Shown here: positions 11,526-22,874 of the stretch, piece by piece
Numbering within the stretch: the stretch's first letter is position 1
Layout: every line of letters begins with the position of its first letter
Source: Elephas maximus indicus
Lineage: Eukaryota > Chordata > Mammalia > Proboscidea > Elephantidae
Reading direction: 5' to 3'
NCBI RefSeq assembly: GCF_024166365.1
Contig: NC_064839.1
Span: 16,292,878-16,356,877 of the forward strand
Length of the DNA: 64,000 bases
Translations under genes and position numbers: made by a program
Notes under the pieces: generated by a model
Databases searched by the model: none
Seen by the model: only the letters and a program-made list of their open reading frames with translations
What the model was told of the DNA's origin: nothing

Positions 11526-11698
11526 ACCAAAACCAAAAAAACCAAGTCCGTTGCCATCGAGTCAATTCCAACTCATAGTGGCGCTATAGATAGAGTAGAA
11601 CTGCGCCATAGAGTTTCCAAGGAGCACCTGGTGGATTCGAACTACTGACCTTTTGGTTAGCAGCTGTAGCACTTAACTACTATACCACCACGGTTTCC
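11526..11698 (-). mobile_element. AfroSINE, short form (first of an adjacent pair)
   Basis: Tail words GAGTCAATTCCAACTCATAG and GCGCCATAGAGTTTCC are followed by the head reading TTAACTACTATACCACCACGG. It directly abuts a second SINE in the same orientation. Confidence 0.85.
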
Positions 11699-11848
11699 AA
11701 AAACCTGTTGTGGTCAAGTTGATTCCAACTCAAAGCGACCCTATAGGTCAGAGTAGAATTGCCCCATAGAGTTTCCAAGAAGTGCCTGGTGGATTTGAAC
11801 TCCTGACCTTTTGATTACTAGCCATAGCACTTAACCACTACGCCACTA
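11699..11848 (-). mobile_element. AfroSINE, short form (second of an adjacent pair)
   Basis: GGTCAAGTTGATTCCAACTC begins the tail and TTAACCACTACGCCACTAGC ends the head. It sits head-to-tail with the preceding copy, which suggests insertion into that copy's simple tail. Confidence 0.8.
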
Positions 11849-12519
11849 GCTGGTGGAGAAGGCCAGATAAGCAGTTGCCATACCATATTTTGAAGTGCTT
11901 AGAAGGGGGAGACACCAAGTAAGCTCCACCAGGTTTCAGTGGTCTTGCCTGTTTTGTTAATCCAGGACCTAGAACAAGTGTTCTAGGAACCATTAAGTAT
12001 TTGTTGAATGAATGAATGATCATCTAAGAATGAAATCAGAATAAATGTTATACAAATCAACTATCTATAAAAATGTACCAGTCAAGAGGCATTTTGTAAA
12101 TGTAGTTTGAAGAATTTCAGGGAAAACTTTAAATTCAACCAAACTGACCCAGCCATAACCTCAGGAAGGCATGATTGGAATGTGTTTATAGCTAGAAGCT
12201 TAAACTTAATTTTATATTCTCCTAAGAAAGACTGTGGTTTTAGAAGGAGAGGGTTGGGATGGTATGGGCTAGGGAGTGATGGTCCAAGAGAGGAGTCAGT
12301 GATATATGGTGTGTCTGTATTACCCTCTGGGGGCTCTGACCAGAGGAGATGTGTGCAGTCCTCTGGTGGGCTACACTACCAAACAGATAGGTGCGTCCCT
12401 GTTGATGCCTCCAGCCCTGAAGGTCTTTCCCTTGCTTTGATTCTGTGCCCCTAATACCCTCTGGTGGATTGTGGCTTCCTGTGGAGATTTCTTGCCAAGG
12501 AGAGAATAGGTTGAGAGCT

Positions 12520-12664
12520 CTGCATCTAGACTGCCTGGATCAGATCCTCATTTGGGTTGCTGGCTTAATCTCTCAGTTTTCCCATCTGTAGAATGGGAAT
12601 AATGCAAGCATCTTCATCCTGGTCTTGTCGTTAGGGCTTTTAGCATGCTGCCTGACACCTGGTA
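12520..12664 (+). repeat. MIR, split by an LTR-like element
   Basis: TCTCAGTTTTCCCATCTGTA and GAATGGGAATAATGC are canonical MIR core words. The copy continues after the insertion at 13780 with ACACCTGGTAAGTGCACAG. Confidence 0.75.
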
Positions 12665-13779
12665 TGGTGCAGTGAATTACTTGATGTGGCCCTTCCAGCC
12701 ATAGTCTCTGATCAGATGGTTAGGTGGGACTATGCAAGTAAGGTGCTTGTGGCCCACCAAGGGGCTTGGACAGCTTGCTAATAATACAGATAAGGTGCAC
12801 AGCACCTTGTGGGGGTAGGACCATGCAAATAAGGTATATGGGACCATAATAAGAGGATTGGTCAGTTTTGCCATCTTGCTAGGCTTAAAATGAGCAATCC
12901 CATAGGCAGAAACAGGGGACCTCCTACCATCAAGAAGGAAGAGTTGGGAGTGGAGTATGTCCTTTGGACTCAGGCTCCTTAGGCTGAGAACCTCCTAGAC
13001 AAAGCTGTAACACCAGAGACAGTGAGAGATGGTGAGAAGCAGCAGCAGAGGCAGCCGAACCAGGAGACTGACAGGAGATGGTGCAATGGGCTTCCTGGCC
13101 GATAGAGGGAGAAAGCTAAGTGCCTTTGGATAGGAGGCGTGCTGGCAGACTGGAGTGCCTCTGGGCACTTGGCAGAGCTAAGTTAACCAACCCACAGGAT
13201 GAGGATGCTGAGCACCTTTGGGCAGGAGGCTTGTTGGCGGAGTGGGGTGCTTCTGGATGCTTGGTGGAGTTAGGCTTGCTGACCCACGGAGCTAGAGAGC
13301 TGAGACCCTTTGGGCCCAGGCCTCCTGGCAGAGTGGGGTGCCTCTGAGCACTTAACGGTGAAGCTAAAGAGTTTTCTAACACTTACATGAGCAGAGCAGA
13401 GCCTGGGCCAGCCCAAGAGGCCCTAATGGCCAAGGGCCAGGGAGAGGCCTGCCTGCGGGCACAGCTGGGAAGCTCTCCTGATCGGAGAGCTATATCCTGA
13501 GTCGCCTCTGATCCTAAACTGTAACCTGTTACTTCCCTAATAAACCCCATAACCGTGAGTATTGTCTGTGAGTTCTGTGTGGCCATTGGAACGAATTATC
13601 TAACCCAGCAGAGAAGTAGTCGGTGCCGTGGGAGGGACGGATGGTGTCAGAATTGGTAAAAAGGATGGAGGGATATCTGACGTCTGCGTCATAGGAATCA
13701 GCCTTGGGCTGTTGATCTTGATTTTCCTTCCCCCTTGTGAAGTTAGAGGAGGTCAGATGCTGCCTCCATGCCATTTTTT
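12665..13779 (+). mobile_element. LTR-like element, copy 2, within a MIR
   Basis: The element begins TGGTGCAGTGAATTACTTGA and shares GTGGGACTATGCAAGTAAGG with the copy at 22875. Near its 3' end it has CCCTAATAAACCCC (a poly(A) signal), then GTGAGTTCTGTGTGGCC and ATCTAACCCAGCAGAG. ACACCTGGTA is present on both sides (12655-12664 and 13780-13789), a 10-bp direct repeat, and removing the element restores a continuous MIR. At 13110-13360 it holds three diverged internal repeats of about 80-90 bp with words such as GGAGGC and GAGTGGGGTGC. It has no coding content. Confidence 0.65.
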
Positions 13780-13840
13780 ACACCTGGTAAGTGCACAGTA
13801 GCTGTTAGCTCTCATTAGTGTTTATAAACTTAGTAACTGG
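13780..13840 (+). repeat. MIR, right part of the split copy
   Basis: GGTAAGTGCACAGTAGCTGT and TAGCTCTCATTAG match the 3' end of a MIR and continue the copy that ends at 12664. Confidence 0.6.
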
Positions 13841-14419
13841 TCTTCTGGCTAATCCATCATCTTTGAGCTTAGCTTGAATCACTGCCCTTGAGCCTGCTTG
13901 CTCCTGGGTGTACCGACAAAGCTAAGAACCACACGGTAGGAAGCGGTGAGAGATGGGCTTTTCCTAAACGTGTCCAGGGAATCCAGCCTGCAGTTCCCAG
14001 GAAAGACTTCCTGGAGAATGCTGTTCTTGAGCTGAGCACTGTGGGAAAAAGTTAATCCAGTGCCAGTAAAGGGAGAGGACTTTCCTGGCAGGGGCATGAC
14101 GTGTACGAAGACAGAGATGAGCAAGCATGGTATGGTAAAACCTGTGAAAACTGGAACAAGTGTAAGGCAGAAACCTGCCAGAGAAGGAAAACTCAAATAT
14201 TTTCCACTAAACTGAGTGGTGGAAAAGTGGTAAGACTGCACCCTGTCAAAGGTGGAAAACTTAAAAGACCTGGAAAAACAAGGTAGCCCCTCCCATTGCG
14301 TTCTGGCTCTTGCATGTTTCACTGTATATTTGAGCTGCAGGAAATTCAGGGTTAAGGGTAGACAGGTATGAATAGGGAGTAGCGGGAAATGAGATTGGAA
14401 AGGAAAGTGGAGCCATTTC

Positions 14420-14620
14420 TTGAAGAAGCAATGAATAGTAATATCTAACTTGCTGAGCACTAGCTATGTGCCAGGTATTATGCAAGTCCTTAGATTCACT
14501 GTGTTTGTAGCTTCGTGCTGAGTACTTTGTGTATGTTACCTTGTTTAGTCCTCAAAACACCTTGTGACGTATGTGGTACTGTTATAGGAGAGGGGACCTG
14601 TCAAATGTCACCTGTTACGT
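14420..14620 (-). repeat. MIR
   Basis: GAGCACTAGCTATGTGCCAG followed by CTTGTTTAGTCCTCAAAAC is the antisense MIR pattern. No coding content. Confidence 0.65.
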
Positions 14621-14936
14621 CTCTCTGCCTCTTGATCCAGGCCGCACAGTGCTGCAGGTGTAACTGTCAATGTCTTTTGTATGTTTAAAAGCTTTTTGTG
14701 ACTCAAAAAGAAAAAGATCTGTAGATACACATTACATAGGTTCGTAAATACAGGAAAGACATTTCTGGGGTAATAGAAAAGAAGCTGGTAACAGCAGTTG
14801 CTTTTGGAATGAGGCCCCAGAGATCCAGGCTGTTAGACTTAGCTTTACCTAAGTAAGGTAACATACACAAAGACTTAGCTTTTTCTTGAATACCCTTTTG
14901 TATGGTATGAATTGTTTTCACGGTATATGTGTATTA

Positions 14937-15131
14937 GGAGCCCTGGTGGCACAGTGGTTAAGTGCTCGGCGTCTAACTGAAAGATCAGCAGTTTGAACCC
15001 ACCAGCTGCTCCAAGGGTGAAAGATGTGGCAGTCTGCTTCCATGAAGAATACAATCTTGGGAACACTACAGGGCATTCTCCGCTGTCCCGTAGGGTCACT
15101 ATGAGTCGGAATCAATTCGAAGGCAATAGGC
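14937..15131 (+). mobile_element. AfroSINE, long form
   Basis: Head GGAGCCCTGGTGGCACAGTG and the B-box-like GATCAGCAGTTTGAACCC are present. The middle block GTGGCAGTCTGCTTCCATG is followed by the tail GGGTCACTATGAGTCGGAAT. Confidence 0.9.
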
Positions 15132-15204
15132 AGGCGTGCATAATATTTCTTCGATTAAAAAAAATTTTTTTTTAAAACGATAAGTATCTGCTGTGTACCT
15201 GGCA

Positions 15205-15380
15205 GTCATTTAGAGAGAGAATGTAGCATATAGGTTAAGGCTTATGTGGCCTTGGGTGAATCACATAACCTCTCTTTCCCTCAGTGTACCCTGTGTGGTG
15301 ATGGGGGATGTTATAGTACCTACCTCATGGGATCGTAGTGAGACTTAAATCAGCTAATATTTGTAACGTGCTTAGAACAA
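15205..15380 (+). repeat. MIR
   Basis: GGCCTTGGGTGAATCACATA, ACCTCTCTTTCCCTCAG and CCTACCTCATGGGATCG follow the MIR core order on the plus strand. Confidence 0.65.
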
Positions 15381-16208
15381 TTAATTCTTCTTGTTGGTAC
15401 TGTTATGGCCCTGTACTGTTCACTGCAGTAACTGTGAAGATGTGCCAGCGTCTGCCTGGGGGGCGCTCACAGTTCCTCGCGGAAAGGGAAGACATCCGAA
15501 GCTGATGATGAGCAGGGGCACGCAGGCTACAGGAGTTCAGGCAGTGCTTCTGGGGACGGAAGGGGCCAAAGTTAATCGAAATAACAGATGTTAAACAGGG
15601 CTAACTTACAAAAGAAAGTGAGATGAGGGAACAGGGCATACAGGAACTTGTCCCGAGGGTGGCAGACTGTTTTGAGACAAAGGAGTCGGAGATAGGAAAG
15701 AGCCTTGAGGGCTCCTGAAATTGGGATATGTCATGTCGCTTATTTGGCAGGATGTTTCTTTCTTAGCATATACAAAATAATGATGTGGTTTATAAATGAT
15801 GGCATCTTAGAGTTGATGAAGTAAAGTAGTACTACTTTGATCTTTGAAATGGCTGTGAGGTGCTCCTGTGTAGTTGAACTGTGTTAATACAAGACATGCA
15901 GGTTATTCACAGGCCAGTGCTTGTAGACAGTGCTGCCAGTGAGTGTCCTTGACAGAGGCTACTGCGTTTACTGTAAATCTGTATCTGGCATTCATTCTTA
16001 GACCTGGTATCACTTTTTTTTTAATCAAAAAAATTTTTTAACCGTTTGATTATGTTCCTTGCATCTGGGCCATTGTCAGATCCATCCTTCTTCAAATACG
16101 CAGTTGAAGAGACTCTTAATGAGAAGGTTTTTGAGTGTGCAATTAGAGCTAAATATTACCTGAATAGATTGGTTTTCTTACTAAAAGATGCTGGGACTAA
16201 GTGCTATT
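15381..16208. other. Intronic sequence, nothing recognised
   Basis: Unique-looking sequence with a T-run near 16015. A short frame at 15391-15594 has no recognisable domain or splice context. Confidence 0.4.
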
Positions 16209-16223
16209 AAGATGGTAATTATG

Positions 16224-16352
16224 AGGGCTGACTCAAGAGGGGGAGAGTAAGTGGGAGTAGGGAGTGAGATGTATGTAAACTTATATGTGACAGACTGATT
16301 GGATTTGTAAACGTTCACTTGAAGTTTAATAAAAGTTATTAAAAAAAAAAAA
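16224..16352 (+). mobile_element. L1 3' tail insertion, heavily 5'-truncated, with TSD
   Basis: Only about 130 bp of L1 3' end is present, ending TTTAATAAAAGTTATT and an A-run. It matches the 3' end of the longer L1 at 16546 (ATATGTGACAGACTG, TTTGTAAACGTTCACTTGAAG). A 15-bp direct repeat AAGATGGTAATTATG flanks it at 16209-16223 and 16353-16367, the signature of target-primed reverse transcription. Confidence 0.9.
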
Positions 16353-16545
16353 AAGATGGTAATTATGGCTAGGGAACTTGGGAATACCTGAATCTTGCCC
16401 TTCCAGCCTTCTCAGGTCCTAGTGTTAGATGTATGTGCCTGGGAACAAAGAGGAAACCTAGCTTGGCTCCCAGACTTGAGTGCTCCAAGCTCTGGTGACC
16501 TAGGCAGGAGCTTACTTCTGGGGTAGAGGTAAAATTGCTCCCTCC

Positions 16546-17625
16546 GAACCTGGAAGGCATTATGCTGAGCGAAATTAGTCAGAGGCAAAAGGACAGATAT
16601 TGTATAAGACCACTATTATAAAATCTTGAGAAATAGTATAAACAGAGAAGAACACATACTTTTGTGGTTACGAGGCGGGGAGGGAGGGAGGGTGGGAGAG
16701 GGTTTTTTACTGATTAATTAGTAGCTAAGAACTGCTTTAGGTGAAGGGAAGGACAACACTCAATACAGGGAACGTCAGCTCAACTGGACTGGACCAAAAG
16801 CAAAGAAGTTTCCGGGATAAACTGAATGCTTCAAAGGTCAGCGGAGCAAGGGCGGGGATTTGGGGACTATGGTTTAAGGGGACTTCTAAGTCAATTGGCA
16901 AAATAATTCTATTTTGAAAACATTCTGCATCCCACTTTGAAATGAGGCATCTGGGGTCTTAAATGCTAACAAGCGGCCATCTAAGATGCATCAATTGGTC
17001 TCAACCCACCTAGATCAAAGGAAAATGAAGAACACTAAGGTCACAGGATAACTATGAGCCCAAGAGACAGAAAGGGCCACATGAACCAGAGACTTACATC
17101 ATCCTGAGACCAGAAGAACTAGATGGCGCCCAGCCACAACCGATGACTGCCCTGACAGGGAGCACAACAGAGAACCCCTGAGGGAGCAGGAGATCAGTGG
17201 GATGCAGACCCCAAATTCTCATAAAAAGACCATACTTAATGGTCTGACTGAGACTGGAGGAATCCCGGCGGTCATGGTTCCCAAACCTTCTGTTGGCCCA
17301 GGACAGGAACCATTCCCAAAGACAACTCATCAGACATGGAAGGGACTGGACAGTGGGTAGGAGAGAGATGCTGATGAAGAGTGAGCTACTGGTATTAGGT
17401 GGACACTTGAGACTGTGTTGGCATCTCCTGTCTGGAGGGGGGATGGGAGGGTAGAGAGGGTTGAAAGCTGGCAAAATTGTCAGGAAAGGAGAGACTGGAA
17501 GGCCTGACTCATAGGGGGAGAGGAAGTGGGAGTATGGAGTAAGGTGTATATAAACTTATATGTGACAGACTGGCTTAATTTGTAAACGTTCACTTGAAGC
17601 TCAATAAAAATTAAAAAAAAAAAAA
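16546..17625 (+). mobile_element. L1 3' end insertion, 5'-truncated, with TSD
   Basis: About 1.08 kb of L1. The first 60-70 bp encode the extreme C-terminus of ORF2, including LEGIMLSEI, and the rest is 3'UTR. There is a G-rich tract at about 16676-16705. The element ends with CTCAATAAAAATT and a run of 17 A. ATTGCTCCCTCC occurs before the element (16534-16545) and directly after the poly(A), giving a target-site duplication of at least 12 bp. The long A-run and perfect repeat suggest a fairly recent insertion. The same 3'UTR family appears antisense at 62662. Confidence 0.9.
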
Positions 17626-18001
17626 AAAATTGCTCCCTCCCCCCAGCTCACAAGGGTGGGCCTCTCTGCCCCTAGGTCTCCAGGTGGGAGAGAATGCAGC
17701 ACACCTCTGTGCTTGAGTAACGGTAATGCCAGTGATCCTCTTCCTCAGCAGTGTCCATTCTGTTCTCTCTAACATGGGGCTGAGAGAGGAGGAGGTAGTG
17801 GGCAGGGAAATGGGGAAGGAGCCCTCACCTCCTTCCCCTCTGTAAGACACAAGGCAAGCCTTTAGTTTGTCGCCTGGACTTTGGGAGTTGGAGCTGGAGC
17901 AAGAAGGTAAGTTATATTTTTAAAAGTTGGTGTACCTATGGAGTAAATTGGGGAAAAAACTAAAAAAGCTTGTTTTTAATAAGTAGTAGTAAACCAGAAT
18001 G

Positions 18002-18212
18002 GGAGTCCCTGAGTGGTGAAAGCAGTTAACTTGCTTGGCTGTTACCCAAAATGTTGGAGGTTTGAGCCAACCGAGAGACACTTCAGAAGAAAACCCTGGT
18101 GATCTTCTTAAAAATCAGCCACTGAAAACCCTATGGAGCACAGTTCTATTCTGACACATTTGGGGTCGCCATGAATTGGAATTGACTCAATGGCAACTGG
18201 TTTGTCTTAGTT
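18002..18212 (+). mobile_element. AfroSINE variant with RTE 5'UTR-like middle
   Basis: The diverged head GGAGTCCCTGAGTGGTGAAA is followed by a block reading ACCCTGGTGATCTTCTTAAA and CAGCCACTGAAAACCCTATG. The tail is GGGGTCGCCATGAATTGGAA. The middle block is close to sequence at 38591-38640 that belongs to the RTE 5' region, so this copy shows the composite structure most clearly. Confidence 0.8.
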
Positions 18213-18239
18213 CAGAATGAAGAATTTCAGTAGAAGTTA

Positions 18240-18480
18240 AGGTGTGGCTTCCATTTAATGAAACTCAGTGTGTGCCAAATGCTGTGCTTTACGAATTTAA
18301 TCTGACCACAGTACTGAGGAAACTGAGGCACGAGAGCTGAAGTAACATTCCTGCAGTCATAGAGTTAGTAAGTTCTGTTCATTCAACTAATAACTTACTG
18401 AGAACAGGAATTCAAATCTGTCAGTCTGATGCCCAAACCTATGTCATTAACTACTGCACTTTAGCTATGCCTGGTGTCCG
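18240..18480 (-). repeat. MIR
   Basis: GTGTGCCAAATGCTGTGC, GAGGAAACTGAGGCACGAGA and GCAGTCATAGAGTTAG follow the antisense MIR order. Confidence 0.65.
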
Positions 18481-18529
18481 TGAAATCTCTTCCTTATATT
18501 GTAGTATCTTACCTAAAAGGTAAGGGCAT

Positions 18530-18660
18530 GAGCATATCCTGTTTCTCCCTTTAGACTGTAAGCTCCTTGAGAGCAGGTGTTAGGTCTGTTTCCTTCACCC
18601 CTGCAGCCACCCCTGTGGCCGGAGTAGGTAGGTACTCACAGCCTAGGTAAGTGGTAGAAC
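18530..18660 (-). repeat. L2 LINE 3' fragment
   Basis: TTAGACTGTAAGCTCCTTGA followed by GAGCAGGTGTTAGGTCTG is the antisense L2 3' pattern. Confidence 0.5.
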
Positions 18661-20803
18661 CTGGAAACCAGCCCAGCATAGACCCACTGGAGGACCCCTC
18701 TCTGGGTGGTCTTCCCTGCCTAGGAGGTAGATGGTGAATTCTTCATTTCTGAAATTTTGACCTGCTGAAATGTTTCTGGGGAAGAAGAGTAGACTCCCTG
18801 GCTATGACTCTGGCTTGCTGGTCTTTTAAGGGATGGGAGGGCTTGCTGGGTGTGCAGTGTCCTGCCTGGTGTGTTTTCCGCTTGGAGGGAGGGGCTGCTT
18901 TAATTTTCCACTGATAAAAATTTTCATGAATGACTTAAATTTTTAGAAACCGTCCTGAATCTTAAGTTTATTTATCCAAAATTTATGTAATTTCCCTCTG
19001 TAGTAAGATAAATAATTTCCAAGTTATGGCTTGATTTATCCATTGGTGTGTAACTTTAGATGTGTTCCGCAGTGCAGAGTTGATAAGAATGAGTAGCACT
19101 CTAGAATGTTGAGTTTTCTTAAATAACTTGCTAACACACCAGTCTTACAGTACAGTAAACTGACATTATCAGACAACCAGATAGGTAGCTAGGCCTGTCC
19201 TCAGCAGGACCAAGTAATACTGGATTTTTCCCCCACCATTTTTCTTTGTATGAAATTCAATATGTGGTGATTACTATCCATTTCATTCACTTTTTCTACT
19301 TATTTATGTAGTTACTGTTTAAAAAAAACAACAACCTAGTTTTTGATCTTCCCACTCCCCAACAAAAAACCCTGAATTTACACAAAAGTAAACAAATCCT
19401 TCACCTATATGACTTTTTAACACGTTTGACCTAAGTTTTTTAAACCTGTGTTATTTTGAAAGTAAATTTCAGCTCTGTTGACTTTGTGGTTAGAAAACAT
19501 TTTTCATCTGCTTAGGTGAAACTATCAGTCATTTTGTAGATTACTGGACATAAAACCTCTTCAGATGCACAAATGATGCTTTGCTTTTGTGGAGGAATAT
19601 TGTGTTTCGTGGCGGTAAATTGTTACAGAGCAAATGGCAGCACGAGAGGCAGTCACGTGGTGGCATTTCCTCCCCTCTAGCCCCCCACCCCACCGAAGAA
19701 AAGACTAGAAGCTCCTTCAGAGCAGGTGTCCATCTGTCTCTGACACCCTGCATCCCTGGTCCTGGGAGCATTCAGACACAACGCACAGGGTTGACCTCTG
19801 TGGTGGGGGAGGTTCATAGAAGCATGTTTATTTTAACCCTGGTACATTCTAGCGTTGATCAAAATGTTTATTTAGAAAATTTTTCCCTATCTTCTTGATA
19901 GCTCAGTATAGGATACCATAGCCTTCAGATTTTGTCAACTGATTGGTTATTTTTAGTAACTTTTTAATAGCAACTGTCATGTATTGACTAGAAAAAAAAT
20001 AGTATAATCTTGGGCTCCTTAAAGCCTTGTCATTAACATTTTTTACTCTGATAAGACCTTAATGTTTCAGGACTTTTTGCATCAGCCTTCAACATGCTTT
20101 AATATTAATTCCTTAGAAGCCATGTCTGTGTTATAGGCTAATGTCCAGTTTTGCGCATGTTTACCTCCTGAGGCGGTCTCCCAGGCGCAGAACTAATCTA
20201 GGCTTGCTGGAGTGTCACTTCCTTTCCTCTGGCCTTGGCTGTCCATGCTTGCCTTTCCGTTTTGATGCCTTAAAGATACCCTCCTCGGTGATTTGTGTTC
20301 AGGAAGCTGGGCGGTGATTACTTTGTTTCTGCTTTGTGAACTTCCTCCCCCACTTCCTATTTTTGCAGAGCAACTGCAGGAAATGAGGTGGCTCTTGAGT
20401 GGCTGCTGCTAAGCACTGATTTTAGGTGGTGGAGGGCAAGGGCTTAGAGCCTGAGCCATTGAAAGCATTTTCTGCCTTTATCTTTTTACTACCTTCTTCC
20501 TCTAGGAATCAAAGGAACATGATTTTTTGATTGGATGGAGATGACGTCATGTCCTCCTCAGCCTTGTGTATATGTGTGTATGGGGAGAATGCTTCTCAGC
20601 TGGGGGGAGAATGCTGCTCAGCTGGAGGGCAGCACTTTTGTGAAGTAGGTGAGGAGTTTTTTCAGCCCTAAAAAAAAATAAAATAAAATAAAAAAATATT
20701 TTTTTTAACAGTAGGGGTGGGACTTTGGCTCAGCTGCTGTAATGGCTTGGCGGGAGCAACACGTGGGTTGAAGGAATGTGTTGCAGCTAAGGCTGGAAAG
20801 GTG
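18661..20803. other. Intronic sequence with a possible regulatory patch
   Basis: No exon was recognised. A perfect palindromic CRE, TGACGTCA, is at 20542-20549. A 22-bp imperfect tandem pair, GAGAATGCTTCTCAGCTGGG type, is at about 20585-20628. An A/T-rich run of AAAATA units is near 20670-20700. Frames at 19541-19898 lack a recognisable domain. Confidence 0.4.
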
Positions 20804-21196
20804 GTGTCTTAGTTGTCTAGTGCTGCTATAACAAATACCACAAGTGGGTGACTTTAACAAATGGAAACTTATTTTCTCACAGTTTAAAGGGCTGAATTCA
20901 GGGCACCAGCTCTAGGGGAAGGCTTTCTGTGTCAGCTCTGGGAGAAGGTCCTTGTCTCTTCAGCTTCTGTTCCTTGGAGATCTCCATGTGGCTTGGCATC
21001 TTTCCCGGCCTCTACTTTCTCAATTGTTTGCTTAATCTCTTTTATAGCTCAGAAGAGAGTGACTCAAGACATACCCCACACTTATCTGGCCTCATTAGCA
21101 TAACAAAGACAACCTATTACCAAATGGGGTTATAACCACAGGCCTTGAGGTTAGGATTTACAACACATGTTTTTGGGGGACACAATTCAATCCGTG
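20804..21196 (-). mobile_element. MaLR (MLT1-like) LTR
   Basis: GTCTTAGTTGTCTAGTGCTG, TTATTTTCTCACAGTTTAAA and GACACAATTCAATCCGTGG match the copy at 3091 in order and strand. Confidence 0.7.
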
Positions 21197-21474
21197 GTCG
21201 GTGGATTCTGGTTACCTTCTGGGATCCTTGATTGGCAGACTTGATGAGACCTCAGCATCTGTGGTACTCTCCTTCCTCTGAACTCGTGGCATTTGTTTTC
21301 TAAGCTATTCATTTGGCATTTACCCATCTGTTACCACTGATACCTCTTACATCGTTATGAACCTGTTTGGCTTAACTCATTGGGAAAGTTTGTTACCATC
21401 TTCCCAGAAAGAAGTTATTTTACACATGGTAGCTTGAATATGGAAGGTGCTCAAAACATTTGTTTTTGCAGGGT

Positions 21475-21668
21475 TTCTTAACAGCTGCTGTTGAGGTGGA
21501 TAATTCTTTGTTTTAGGGGGCTGTCCTGTGTATTGTCCGGTATTTGCAGCATTCCTGACTTGTACCCACTAGCTGCTACTAGCAGTCCCCCAGTTGTGAC
21601 AATCAAAAATGTCTCCAGATATTGCCAGATGTCCTCTGGGGAAGCAATATTACTTGTTGAGAACTAAG
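21475..21668 (-). mobile_element. hAT-type MER5A-like element
   Basis: The plus strand reads AATTCTTTGTTTTAGGGGGC to CCCCAGTTGTGACAATCAAA, ATGTCTCCAGATATTGCCAG and GTTGAGAACTA. This is the reverse complement of a MER5A-like nonautonomous hAT element at about full length. A second copy on the other strand is at 62235. Confidence 0.75.
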
Positions 21669-22470
21669 GTTAAAGAATGGCATAAAGTAGAGTGTTTAGT
21701 TCTTTGAAATTGGCGCCATTACTCAGTTTCTATTCCAGTGTTTGACATTTTCATGCATTCTTGGTTTGCTACTGAGATTTTGCCATTAGTTCTCTATCAG
21801 CCAACAACTTTGAGGTATGCTTTTTTGTGTTCTCATTGAAAGAGCTGGGGCCTAAGTGTCTGGCAGCCTGGCCATTGGTCTTCATAGAGGGTATTCTCTC
21901 TCTCAGCCTGTGTGCCTTGATCTTGCTTGGGTCTGGAGGGCTCTCTAGTTACTTGGACGCTGAACAGTGTGGGTGTAAAGAAGGGAATGAGAGACATTTA
22001 AGATGTAGCAGTAATGGTAGCTGACATTTATGGAACAATTGTAGGTCCAGGCACTGTGATGAACAGAATTGGCACATTGAATGTATGGGGTAGAATGGTG
22101 AGGGAACAGGACAGGGACCATTTGGAATGGCACCTTAGATATAGGCTCAGGATTGGTAGTGCTTTTGACCGAGGTAATAAATACAGGAGGAGGAGTGGGC
22201 ATGGTGGGATTGTAAAGTAAAATTTGAAGGGCCTAAGAAGATGCTTCACTGGTCTTGTCCTATGTGTTGTCAGCAAAGGATATGGGTATGGTCTCATCAT
22301 AACGAAAGATATCTTTTATTTTCATTGCTCCAGCTCAACTTCCAGTAAATTCCCAGAGACCTGTAGCTTTAAGTCATCTCTTAAGAGTGATAAACAGAAT
22401 GCCATGGTCTAGACGTTCAACAGAGTTGGTATAGTGCAGTGATGGAAAGCTCAGTCTCTTGAGGCCGACT
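21669..22470. other. Intronic sequence, nothing recognised
   Basis: Short frames on both strands around 21945-22300 show no domain. No repeat family was identified. Confidence 0.4.
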
Positions 22471-22874
22471 ATTGTTGTTAGGTGCTGTTGAGTCGGCTCC
22501 AACTCATTGCAACCCCACGCACAACAGAATGAAACACTGCCTGTCCTGCACCATCCTTAAAATCATAGCTATGTTTGAGCCCGTTGTTGCAGCCACTGTG
22601 TAAGTCCATCTCATTGAAGGTATTCCTCTTTTTCTCTGACCCTCTACTTTACCAAGCACCATATCCTTCTCCAGGGACTGGTTTCTTCTGATGATGTAGT
22701 CAAAGTACCTGAGATGAAGTCTTGGCATCCTTTCTTCTAAGGGGCATTCTGGCTGTCCTTCTTCCAAGACAGATTTATTTGTTCTTCTGGCAGTCCATTG
22801 TATATTCAGCATTCTTCACCAACGCTATAATTCAAAGGCATCAGCTCTTCAGTCTTCTTATTTGTTGTCCAGCT
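22471..22874 (-). mobile_element. RTE LINE 3' part, segment 1 of a rearranged copy
   Basis: The plus strand starts ATTGTTGTTAGGTGCTGTTG (the antisense RTE 3' tail) and proceeds through CTCTGACCCTCTACTTTACC and CTTCTCCAGGGACTGGTTTC. The minus-strand reading is the C-terminal part of the RTE ORF (LEEGQPECPLEERMPRL; SLEKDMVLGKVEGQRKRG). It breaks at 22874, where an LTR-like element is inserted, and resumes at 23781. Confidence 0.85.

Noticed and set aside
13879..14460. 193-codon minus-strand frame
   Set aside because: Hydrophobic and Phe/Ser-rich, with no recognisable family, no splice context, and it overlaps a MIR.
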